In this document: positions 53,505 through 63,556 of the stretch, in pieces
How positions within the stretch are numbered: the stretch's first letter is position 1
Layout: the number at the start of each line of letters is the position of its first letter
Origin: Selaginella tamariscina
Lineage: Eukaryota > Streptophyta > Lycopodiopsida > Selaginellales > Selaginellaceae
DNA length: 64,000 nt
Direction: 5' to 3'
Assembly: GCA_003024785.1 (NCBI GenBank)
Contig: PUQB01000027.1
Location: 814,046 to 878,045 of the forward strand
Notes under the pieces: generated by a model
The model's input: only the letters and a program-made list of their open reading frames with translations
Told to the model about the DNA's origin: nothing
Database searches by the model: none
Program-made: the position numbers and the translations under genes

Positions 53505-53805
53505 GGGCGGTGTTACATGTGCCCGGGACCCGGGCCGGTCCCGGGTGTCCACATGTAACAGCAGCCTTAAAGTGGCCACCCGGCCATTTGCCCGGGCCGG
53601 GTGCACTCGGCTACGGCCGGGTGGTGAGAACCACCCGGAGGGGCCGGGTGCACCCGACTCAAATTCTGACCGTTGATTTAAAGTAAATTGATGTCAATTA
53701 TTATTATCTTAATCAACAAGGGTGATTTACATGTAACAACACCACCCTTGCCGTTAAGGGTGCCCTAGAGGCCCCGGGTGAAAATGCCCACATGTAACAC
53801 CGCCC
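53505..53805. mobile_element. Tourist-like (PIF/Harbinger) MITE, 301 bp
   Basis: The terminal inverted repeats GGGCGGTGTTACATGTG and CACATGTAACACCGCCC are perfect over 17 bp. The target duplication is TTA (53502-53504 and 53806-53808). Copy 2 of the duplication has a single TTA at 57270-57272 and no insert. The interior is strikingly GC-rich for this region, with palindromic CCCGGG clusters and a second, inner copy of the terminus (about 53727). No coding capacity. TTA duplication and GGG-type ends are those of the PIF/Harbinger superfamily. Confidence 0.9.
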
Positions 53806-54060
53806 TTAGTACTGGGCATGTGCTGTGTGATGCTGGAATGCAGGTTGTCCAACCGCAACAAAGGAAGGTTCAGTGGGAGAACATTGTAAATCACGACTTG
53901 GGCTGTTCTTGAACAAAGACCACTTTTCTTCTTCGGCAACAACAGCGGTAAATCCCCATAAAACAGCAAACAAGAATACGATTGAAAATACCGATGACAA
54001 TAACCGGAGTCTTCTTCAGTTGCCATGGACTGAGCTTCCCCAGGACTTGCCATGAAATAT
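53806..54060 (-). pseudogene. gene fragment, possibly DUF1218-type membrane protein
   Basis: On the minus strand, MASPGEAQSMATEED starts at about 54053. After a frame change it gives a hydrophobic stretch FSIVFLFAVLWGFTAVVAEE, followed by WSLFKNSPSRDLQ and PTEPSFVAVGQPAF. A hydrophobic helix ending in AEE and a later PTEPSFVAVG segment vaguely resemble plant DUF1218 proteins; this is a weak guess. The MITE sits at its 3' end. Copy 2 keeps only the last 75 bp or so (57286-57362). Confidence 0.35.
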
Positions 54061-54419
54061 GAACTAAACTAAAACATATTATAAGCATTTTCAATGCAAT
54101 AACTATATATATATATCCTGATGAATATGCAACGTTTTGTGTCAAGTTCGTCTTATTTGTTGGATTTTACTTTATTGGAAGTTGTTTACTATGTTTCTCA
54201 TGTCGTGTCAGATACATCCGATGCTGTGCACAATGTTCATACAATGTCACTATCTCTGGTTTTTGTTTAAAAACAAAATTTTTTTATTTAGATTTTTCAC
54301 ATTAAAGACATATAGCAAGTTTAAACTACATGTTTTGCATTCCATATTTAACAGAGTATGTACAGTACCTTGTATTATTGTATATTTCATAATATAAATT
54401 ATTGAAATGATTGTTATGT
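54061..54419. other. AT-rich spacer
   Basis: No gene evident. A short plus-strand open frame (54137-54397) has no coding character. Confidence 0.5.
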
Positions 54420-55102
54420 TCTCTTCGTATTATTGATTTATACAGGTATGTGGCAGGTACAAATGTATCGAAAAACTGCAGATAACATTTCACTTATTCA
54501 CTTTAAAATTATAATATATCTAAACACACACACACACATATATTATCAAAAGTAGTAATAAAATTAAAGGTAACAACATTTTATACCTCTGTATTATGTA
54601 TATAAACAATACAATAGAGTGAAACTACAAAAAGTAAGTTATTTTTGCATTTAAAACTTACTATTAAGATACAGATTTTTATTTTTCTAAGATATGGATA
54701 GAATACTTTAAATCAAAATTATAACATATCAAACCAAATTACGTACAAATATCCTTAAGAGAACAAAGTAAAAATTCATAAACTACATATACACCCTCAA
54801 ACTTTGATTTAACACTTCGTTATATTAAATGCTCAATTAAAAAAACTAATTAAATATATGTATTTCAGATTTGAATGAAGTGAATTAAGTAGGCATTTAT
54901 AAATTAAAGTCATCGTAAATAGTATTAATAAAAAAAATGTTAGTTCTTATAAATTAGAAATGAAATTATTAAATTCTTATTGATTTTCTAAATGATATAT
55001 TTCAGGACTCAATTTGAAATTTCTAAGGGCATATATGTACATATTTCAGAAATATATATGTAATTCTCATTGAGAAAAACAAAATTTTCCATTTAGATAT
55101 GA
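54420..55102. repeat. repeat A, copy 3, rearranged
   Basis: 54420-54520 matches 50246-50340 in the same direction. 54530-54760 is the reverse complement of 49502-49720, and 54730-55102 matches 781-1112 directly (so 49230-49500 inverted). It ends exactly where duplication B copy 2 begins. An inversion or two insertions must have occurred. Confidence 0.7.
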
Positions 55103-56373
55103 GGAAATAACCAATTCGCTATCCTGAACTCATTTTACACATGTAGTAACTCTTCTTTATATTAAAGAAACAAAAAGAGGTAACCAGATTTGAACTAATG
55201 GCCCATTACCGGATATTTTTGAACACAACGTGTGTGTGAAAGAGAGGGGAGAGAGAGGGATGAGAGTGCACATGTTAATCTTATTATAATTAAGTTAAAA
55301 AAAGGTAAAGTAGTTATATAACACTATTATCTTATCAATTACTTTGATTTTTCTACAGAGGTTGTTGCATATATCCCAGTAAATTATATATATGTTATAT
55401 TAATTTACACACACAATTATAGTAACAAAATATATGTGTGTAAATTATTTAAAAAGAAAGTATCCTATTGTATATTTATTTATTGTAATTACAAGGCTCT
55501 AGATTAAAAATAAGGGAAATTACATTTATACTCCTGAAATTTATTGTATTTGCCTATATACTCCTTAGAAATTTTATATTTATGTATATACCCTTTTAAA
55601 AATTATAAATTTACATATATACCTTTGAAAAACTTTAATCAGAATATTTTGACTTTTAAAATAATAATATTAATTAAAAAAATATTTTTAATTCATAATA
55701 TATTGCAAATGAAATAATTAAATGTTAAATATCAAAAAATTATACTAAAATGAGATATATGTTGTATTTTGGACTTAAATATAATAAAATACAAATTAAT
55801 TATAAATTTTTACTAATTTTTAAAAATGTATTTTAATTTTTAATTTTAAAATTACAAAGTTTAAATTGAAGTTTCATAATACATATATAAGTATAAAATT
55901 TTTAGGGATATAAAATTTTAGGGGTATATTTAATAATTTTAAGGGTATATTTAATAAATTTTTAGGGGTATATTGATGTATATTCGATATTAAGGATATG
56001 ATATTGCTAAAGGAAGAATATGAACCTAAACCTAAAGTTAATGAAGATGTTATTGTCTCATTTTAAAATTTAAATAGCATAAACACTTCCGGTTCAAGTA
56101 AGTTTGTAATAATCAAGATTACTTAATTAATTTTTAATTATAATTAATTATAAATAACCTGTATTTATAACTTAATTAACTAATTATCTTAAGTATCTAT
56201 TTTCTATTGCCTTATTATTTATAATTAACCTTTACTTATTGCTTAATTAATTAATTATCTTAAGTATCTATTGTTTATTGCCAATTATTATAATTAACCT
56301 TCACTTATTCTTTTATTAATTAATTATCTTAAGTATCTATATTACTAGTATTTCACAAAGATATAACTTTAAG

Positions 56374-56413
<40 letters not shown>

Positions 56414-57362
56414 AAGAACGCATAGGTGCTTATGGATGGATACAGGCTGGATCAATATGGCATTCAATAACCAAGAAGCGTAAGAATAGTGATTACTTTG
56501 CATCTTTTTATGTTTTGAAAACTTTTATAATTAAAAAAATAAAAAAATTAACGACATAGTATAAAAAATTTAAACTACTTAAATATGACATTGATAATTA
56601 ACCTTTACTTATTGCTTAATTAATTAATTATCTTAAGTATCTATTGTTTATTGCCAATTATAATTAACCTTCACTTATTGTTTTATTAATTAATTATCTT
56701 AAGTATTATATTACTAGTATTTCACAAAGATATAACTTTAAGTATTATATATATATTATATATATATATATTATATATATATATATATATATATTTGTAA
56801 GAACGCATAGGTGCTTATGGATGGATACAGGCTGGATCAATATGGCATTCAATAAACAAGAAGCGTAAGAATAGTGATTACTTTTATGTTTTGAAAACTT
56901 TTATAATTAAAAATTAAAAAAATTAACGACATAGTATAAAAAATTTAAACTACTTAAACATGACATTGATAATTACGGTATCATTATATGTGTTTATACA
57001 TAGACATATCCTTATATTTGTATATAAATATTCATGTGTCCATTTAATGTACATATATTTAAACATATTTATAAATACCATCAAAAAAAATTAGTGTAAT
57101 ATTTATGATGTAATTTCCATTTATAAACTTGTTTCAAACTATACTTATATGGTGTAAGTTTAATATTAAATCAATTTTATACTAAATTATGCAAATGTAT
57201 AAATATTGTAAAAATTCAGATATTTAAAATTCTTTCTCAATTGCCAACTATAGAAAGATATCACTGTTGTTAGGCATGGGGGCCTGGAATATACTGGCAT
57301 GTGCTGTGTGATGCTGGAATGCAGGTTGTCCAACCGCAACAAAGGAAGGTTCAGTGGGAGCA
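55103..57362 (+). repeat. segmental duplication B, copy 2
   Basis: A direct copy of 51705-53880 without the MITE and the LTR scar. It contains its own tandem duplication of about 375 bp (56220-56594 and 56595-56975). The two copies diverge by scattered substitutions and repeat-length changes. Confidence 0.85.
56220..56975 (+). repeat. tandem duplication of about 375 bp inside copy B2
   Basis: CTTACTTATTGC-type sequence through GAACGCATAGGTGCTTATGG and AATTAACGACATAG occurs twice in a row. It is present once in copy B1, so the event is later than the B duplication. Confidence 0.8.
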
Positions 57363-58700
57363 GTTTTAAAAAACGCATATCACTATAGCATATGAACAAT
57401 TTAGGGGCTAATAGGTATACTATGCATATTTATTAGAAAATATAGTTTGATCCAATGGTTTTGAATGCTTAGAGTTAAAGAAATTGTTAACGTGTTAATT
57501 CAAGATTATCTATTCCAAACAAAATAATATCCTACAAAACCACGTACTATTAGATGAACATCCATGTCCATATAAAGTAACTGCATATATACATGTGTAT
57601 GTATATTCTTTATTAACATGTTCGTAAATCAAATAAAATTTCAACATTTAAAAGATTACATCTCATCCTCGATTTTAACATCTTCTAATTTTTCATTTCT
57701 AAGTTCACAAAATTGTTGTCATCGAATCCCCTCGTTTGCACTTCATTTTACATCGTCTCTGTAAGATTTAGAATCGTGATTAAATCCGTAGTAAAAAATG
57801 TTATGAAAATATTTAATTATTAATTTATTAATTATTAATTTAATTTAATTATTAATTTATAACATTTTTTTACTACAACATATATCACTGTTTGGAACTG
57901 TGGGCCGCTCGCAGTTCACAAAGGCCGGCTGCTTGAATTGCAAGCAGCCGGCTCGCAATGCATCCCTTAGGCCCTAGGGAGTCACTTGTAGTTCCCAAGA
58001 GCGCTCATCAAGCAACTGTGAGAGACCGCTTGTAGTTGGGAGGAGAGAATATAATATTATAAATGATATTATACTCACACATATATATCTTAAATATTTG
58101 TACTAATATATTTCTATATATAATGAATAGCAATTTCATATATCTATATAATCTATATTTATATATTATCTATTATATACATTTAATAGATATTTGTATT
58201 AATTCATTCCTCTCTTAGTTTATAGATGTTCTGAATTTTATGGATATGCACAAGGGCCAATGAATTAAACAATACATAATAACCTGTTATATTAAATTTT
58301 AGTTATGGGTTTCGCTTATGTACAATATCTCACGTACTGATGTTACAAAGTCAAAGTTGGAGTTCTTTATTTTGTAGCCCATAGTGACCTTCACAACGAT
58401 AGTCACTAGTAACAGGTGCTCAAGCTAAAATAAATGTTCAATAACCATTTCAAACACTATTATTATGACTCTACCTTCATGTGAGTTTGAATCTTAAAAT
58501 CACTTTTAATTATATTGATTTCTGATTTCACCACATAACAAATTATTGAGATTGTAACAAGTGGGCTTACGAAGAAAGTCTAACTTCTTGATATAACAAA
58601 CAATGTCATTGGGAGTGTCGCCATTTTGGAGGCTTGGGGCCCAGGAGGCCTGGGCTCGAATATTCAAGAATATTCTAGAATATTTTGGAATATTCTTTCT
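57363..58700. other. spacer with two stem-loops and a GC-rich island
   Basis: AT-rich apart from 57890-58045, a GC-rich block of about 155 bp. 57788-57876 is an inverted repeat (arms GTAGTAAAAAATGTTAT and its complement) around an AT spacer. 57924-57952 is a perfect 12-bp stem (GCCGGCTGCTTG) with a 5-nt loop. The block may be a small transposon, but I could not find both ends. No gene. Confidence 0.5.
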
Positions 58701-58701
58701 G

Positions 58702-58727
58702 GTCGGCAGTATTGGCCTCAGTCGGCA
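58702..58727. repeat. GCCGACTGA motif at the 3' end of the ParB gene
   Basis: On the minus strand, TGCCGACTGAGGCC followed by TGCCGACC lies about 80-100 bp after the stop codon. The same GCCGACTGAG core is in each leader exon, so the motif brackets the whole gene. Confidence 0.6.
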
Positions 58728-58805
58728 AAAAAGAATTCTATTAAAACTGTTGTATTTCTTTTATTTTTTTTATATTAGCTTAATTTATTACTCAATATAC
58801 ATTAG

Positions 58806-61800
58806 CTAAAGTTTCTTCTTCATCTTAAGTAAAGCTGCAGTTCTCGAACCACCAGTTACGCTTGGACGTGGAGGTGTTTGAGTAGGTAACTCTTCTGGTC
58901 TAATGTTCTCTGCAAGCTTGTTTGTTGCCAACCTAGAGAGTTCGAAACTCTTCTCGGTTCCTATAATATTCCTTCCGAGCTCGACGGCAGCTAACAATGA
59001 TGACCCGGTTCCGGAACCAATATCCCAGACTAGGTCGCCAGGTCTACTGAGACGCTCGATCAAAAGCTGCATGAGTCGAACACTCTTCGGTTGAATCATA
59101 ATCCTGCACAAACTTCCATTAGGATAAACATAGCAAAGTACTTCCTTACCAAGCCTCCTGATAACGGTCGGCAGTGTCGACGAGGATCGTGTTCGTCAAC
59201 GCCAGAGGGTTTGGCCTCTTCGACTTCTTCTCAGAGCTTTGCAGCACCAAGAGAACTAACAAGTTATCCTGCCACATAGACCAAGTTAAACTTGAACTTG
59301 AATAGCTAGCTTACCTTAATTTTGTCACGGTATCCCCAGCCTCGTGCAAGACGCTGTAAGTCCCTGCAACCTCCAAGTTGATTACTGCAGCCGCCTGAAT
59401 CACCGCCGAAACAGAAGGAGAACTCGCGAAGACGACCATGAAACCACTCGCTGCCAAGTGCATTCCACTGAACTGCAAGGCCTCCTCAAACTTCACCGGA
59501 TCTAGCTGCACAATGTCCTTGTTGATGCTAGCACCTCCATATACAAGCTCATTGGGCAAGTCGAGGATGATGAGGTTGAAGCCGTATTCACCTACCACTT
59601 CCTGGAACAACGTTTGTGACTCAACCGTATGTAGTCTGTCAACCTGTTGTCGGAGCTTGGTGTACACCTCTGTCTGGGAAGCACCGGCTCGAAGAAAGAC
59701 CTGCTCATCTCCTCCATGTCACACACAGCTAGGTCGTAGGATCCACGGGATGCAGCCAGGGTCGGGATGAAGGTCATCAGGTCGTCCTTGATGTCCAAAC
59801 TAGCTACAAGTGGCTGTACCTCATTGATTGTAAAGTCGAATGCCGGCGGAGGTGCTGTAGAAGAGCTTGGTCCCGCTCCCGATCCCTTTGCAGGTGTAGT
59901 TGTCTTCCGCACCGTCTTCTTCATCTTGCTCTTCTTGATAGCCTCTACTTCTTCTGGCTCCCAAACAATCGCTGGTAGATCATTGCGTGCATGTCGAATA
60001 GTGTGCTCTCCCAAGCTGGTGGCTGTTGCGACGGACAGTCGAGCCAGAATGGAACATGCTCCCGTTCGAACGGTGTTAGAGCTCCTCTGCTCTTCGACCA
60101 CATGTGAGGCTCGCTTGTATGATCTGTCCACAGCTTCATCGTATGGGACGGTGTCATTTGCTTCGCCAGTATGAACCTGCAACACAAAGTCAGACAGTAG
60201 CAATGCTGGATTGAAAGCTTACCTCCATATCATCCGACGCGCATTCCTCACGCTCCAGAAACTCATTCGGCTCCATCGAATAAGTGAACCGTATGCAGTC
60301 ATGGAAGGGCTGAAAGACCAGGCACTTGCTCCGAAGTTCTCATCTCGTCAAACCAGCTCATGAAGTCGACATCCGTTCCAACTTCTTCACCATCCTCTCG
60401 CAACCCCTTAAGGATCTGAATGGCTTCCTCGCGCACAGCCTTCCAATATAAGTCCAAGGTGAACCACTTGATCCACTCTTTGTCCTGCATGCCCGGTAGC
60501 CCAAGTGTCTGTTGTTCTGCCTTGGATTCGAGACGGGTGAGCTTGTTCAGGTATCGGAGTCGCAGCATGTTTGGAATCTTCGCCTTGACATCGCATACAG
60601 CTTCTCAATGCCCATCCAGCGACACTGCTTATGAGAGATGTTTGTCACCTTCTGGAACCACTCCTCCCCCAAGTCTGGGTCTATGATGGAGAGGAACTTG
60701 TGCATACGCTTGTCATGCTTCTTGTACACTAGCTGCTTAGGTTCACCTCAACCTGTGAATTGCCCTTAGCACTGGTGACTGCTCTGTCGAGATCATCGTC
60801 GATCTCGTTCTGCACATAGAACAAGTTAAAAATTTCTTTCCTATAAATTAAATCGGAGGTTACCTTGAAAAGGATCTTGGCAGATCAGGTTCGGAAGAGG
60901 ATGCCAAGCCGTCTTTCCTGATGAACTCTCCTTCCACTTCCGCACCTCAAGACGATCAACCTCCGTGAGTGACTCGAGGATTTTCTGAGTTCACTAGTGC
61001 AGACCGCCTTTACAGCGAGGAGAATATGTGGTAGCGTTGTTTCCACAGATGTTGCTGAAGATCTGTTCAACGAAACTGTAAGTCTAAACTCTTAACAAAA
61101 AGAAAAGAAAATACTCACATGTTAATCGATTGGAACATCGAAACCAGTTGAAGAAATGTCGAGGTTCTCCGTGGAGATGAAACTCGATCGAACGCGAATA
61201 GCCCATCGCTGGTTGTCCTCTGCATCCTCTCGGTACAGCTTCTGCAAAGCCTGTAGCCTATGGTTCCCGTCCCAGCAGCTAAACTTCCTGTTTGAGAGCC
61301 TTGAAGCCCACTGTTTGTACTCCGGCTGAGTAAGAGCTTGCTCGAAAGACCGGTGCTGCTCGTACTGAATCGTGTCCTTCGACAGCTCCGATAGCTCCTC
61401 AGCAGTGAGTCGATCTCCGATGGACAGAATGAACAAGGCCGTGTTGCGTAGATAACCAGCCTTCTTCAACGATGACACCAGCCTGTCCAAGTCCCCTGGG
61501 TTCACTCGTCGAACCACCTCGTTGGAATGTATTCTGCAGATGGGCACATCAGGAGGATCACCAAGTCCCTTGATAGTAATTTTGTCGAGCAGGTTTGCTG
61601 AGCTCTCCAAATGCAGGCTCGCCGGTATGCTGTATAACTCCTTCGGCTCCTTATCGCTCTTCGCCTTCTTGCCTTTTGAATCAGCTTTCCCGCGGCCTCT
61701 CTTTTTGCTGACTGCCTCCTCCAAGTCGTCCTCGCTAGCTTCAGCTGCCTCTGTCATCTGCACTTGCTCGTTCAGGACTGCAACCTCAGCGGATGAAGGA

Positions 61801-63290
61801 GGCAACTGCGACGAGCTCTCCGGGAAATCTGTGATTGTTGGTGGAGGCTGTTCTTGCTCAACTGCTACTACTCCAGACTGAGTCACTGGAGGATCCTCCT
61901 TTGCTACATTAGATGGTTCTCCTCTCTTGCCTCGCTTCTGCTTCGATATCCTCTTCTCTTCCCGTGGCTCTTCATCAGGCGCAGTCTCTAGTAGACGTTT
62001 TGAAGCTCTCACCATTTTGTAAACTCTGGAAAGTAAACACACAAGTCAATTGATGAGGACAAAATAAAAAAACAAACAAAGATGACTAACCTTGTGGCTG
62101 CCGACTCAAGCTAGATGCTGCCGACCCTCTCAGTCGGCAGAGAGATGTAGAAGAAAAACCTGCCGACTGAGATAGTTTGTGCCGACTCTGTCAGACGGCA
62201 CTGAAGAGAAGAGAGATAATGGTGCCGACTGAGATAGGATGGTGCCGTCCCTCTCAGACGGCACAAATGGGAAGACCCATTAACTGTTTTAAAAGAAATA
62301 CTTGAGACGCAAAGAAAAAAAAAAACTAATTCAAAATACCTTGTGGCTGCCGACTGAAGAAGGATGGTGCCGTCACTCTCAGTCGGCACAAATGGGAAGA
62401 CACTATAACTCTAAAAAAAACATTGTTATACGGATACTTGAGCCGCAAAGCAAAATATAAACAAATTCAAAATACCTTGTGGCTGCCGACTGAAGAAGGA
62501 TGGTGCCGTCACTCTCAGTCGGCACAAATGAGAAGACACATTAACTCTGAAAAAAAACAATGTGATACGAATACTTGATCCAGAAAGCAAAAAATAAATA
62601 TATCGAACATACCTTGTGGCTGCCGACTGAACTAGGATGGTGCCGTCACTCTCAGTCGGCACAAATGGGAAGACCCATTAACTCTGAAAAAAAAACCTTG
62701 TGATACGAATACTTGAGCCAGAAAGCAAAAAAAACAAATCGAAAATACCTTGTTTTTGCCGACTGAACCAGGATGGTGCCGTCACTCTCAGTCGGCACAA
62801 ATGGAAAGACCCATTAACTCTGAAAAAAAACATTGTGACACGTATACTTGAGCCGCAAGGAAAAAAATAAATAAATCGACGATACCTTGTGTTTGCCGAC
62901 TGAACCAGGATGGTGCCGTTGCTCTCAGTCGGCACAAATAAGAAGACCCTATATCTCTGGAAAAAGAAATACTTTGAGCAGCAAATCATAAAATACAGAA
63001 ATTACACATACCTTGTGGCCGCCGGCTGAGCAGGATGGTGCCGAGAATCTAAATCGGCACAGAAATCTCCATTGTTATACTTGGGCGCTGCACGAATCGA
63101 GTCAAATGGATGGCGCCGCAGTGGAAACCGTAACTCTGAGATCTGAGATTGAAGAAACCCTCTGGATCTGCCGCAGTGGAAACAGATCTGAGATTGAAAG
63201 AACCCTAGCCGCAATGGAAACAGTAAACCCTATCTACCAAAAAACCCTAGCCGCAATGAAAACAGTGAACCCTACGGAATAAATGTGACA
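58806..63290 (-). CDS. ParB-like domain fused to DNA amino-methyltransferase-like domain
   Basis: Coding exons: 62025-61119 (ATG 62015), 61075-60864, 60809-60223, 60176-59315, 59268-59150, 59103-58806, all GTAA/GTGAG...CAG; leader exons lie upstream. Domain order: a Lys/Arg-rich acidic N terminus with an NLS-like KKRGRGKADSKGKKAKSDK; a ParB/sulfiredoxin-like part (VPICRIHSNEVVRRVNPGDL, SSLKKAGYL, FSCWDGNHRLQALQKL); about 350 residues I do not recognise; a methyltransferase-like part with NLIILDLPNE (motif IV position), then KSVRLMQLLIERLSRPGDLV and WDIGSGTGSSLLAAVELGR (motif I). Motif IV before motif I is the order of beta-class N6-adenine/N4-cytosine methyltransferases. DLPN departs from the usual D/N/S-P-P-Y/F/W, so activity is uncertain. 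ParB-methyltransferase fusions are known from phages and bacteria. At least five frame breaks. Introns of 43-54 nt are unlike those of neighbours. Confidence 0.75.
62091..63080 (-). repeat. tandem array of duplicated leader exons
   Basis: Units of about 136 bp repeat from 62340 to 63012. On the minus strand each has a pyrimidine tract plus CAG acceptor, a 71-nt exon, and donor CAAG|GTAT. Exons: 62956-62886, 62819-62749, 62683-62613, 62546-62476, 62410-62340, each exactly 71 nt; introns 65-66 nt between most. The first (63012 upward) and last (62283-62091, 193 nt with three hairpins) are variants. Each exon holds an inverted repeat, GCCGACTGA ... TCAGTCGGC, and several have a short upstream ORF (MGLPICAD or MCLLICAD). 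Exon length is not a multiple of three, so they are most likely untranslated. Confidence 0.8.
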
Positions 63291-63300
63291 TTAATATTTA
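63081..63300 (-). promoter_or_regulatory. probable first exon and promoter of the ParB gene
   Basis: On the minus strand this has two imperfect repeats of TTTCCACTGCGGCAGATC and several AGGGTTT/AACCCTA (telo-box) elements, common near plant transcription starts. The last part joins the first donor at 63012. Confidence 0.45.
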
Positions 63301-63556
63301 GGGTTTATTTTAAAATATGTGAATAATTGGTAAATGTGAAGATATTTCAAATCATAAAAGGTAGAAATTAAATTAAATCGGTGATACTAGAGAGGACATC
63401 ATTAAGAACACTGTGAACTGGGCAGCATAGAATTAATTATATACAAACGTGTATTCACGTTTATTGTTAACGATTGTAATTTTTTTTTGGTAAGGAAAGT
63501 GTGTTTAATCTTTTGCTTTGCTTTCCTAAACCACCGAGCTTTCTCCTTGCGTTGTC
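63301..63556. other. spacer before the last gene
   Basis: AT-rich, with a T run at 63480-63488. It must hold the promoter of the partial gene that follows. Nothing else seen. Confidence 0.5.

Larger units (their letters stand above)
51705..53880 (+). repeat. segmental duplication B, copy 1
   Basis: From GAAAATAACCAATTCGCTA onward this matches 55103-57362 in order and orientation, including AACACAACGTGTGTGTGAAA, the TTAATTAATTATCTTAAGTA cluster, GAACGCATAGGTGCTTATGG and the end near TTCAGTGGGAG. It is 2.2 kb in length and the two copies start about 3.4 kb apart. Unlike copy 2, it carries a MITE (53505-53805) and a 29-bp LTR scar (52951-52979). Confidence 0.85.

Noticed and set aside
62340..63060. 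Repeat array as a CRISPR-like or satellite array
   Set aside because: Each unit has conserved splice acceptor and donor on the minus strand and is exactly exon-sized, so duplicated leader exons explain it better.
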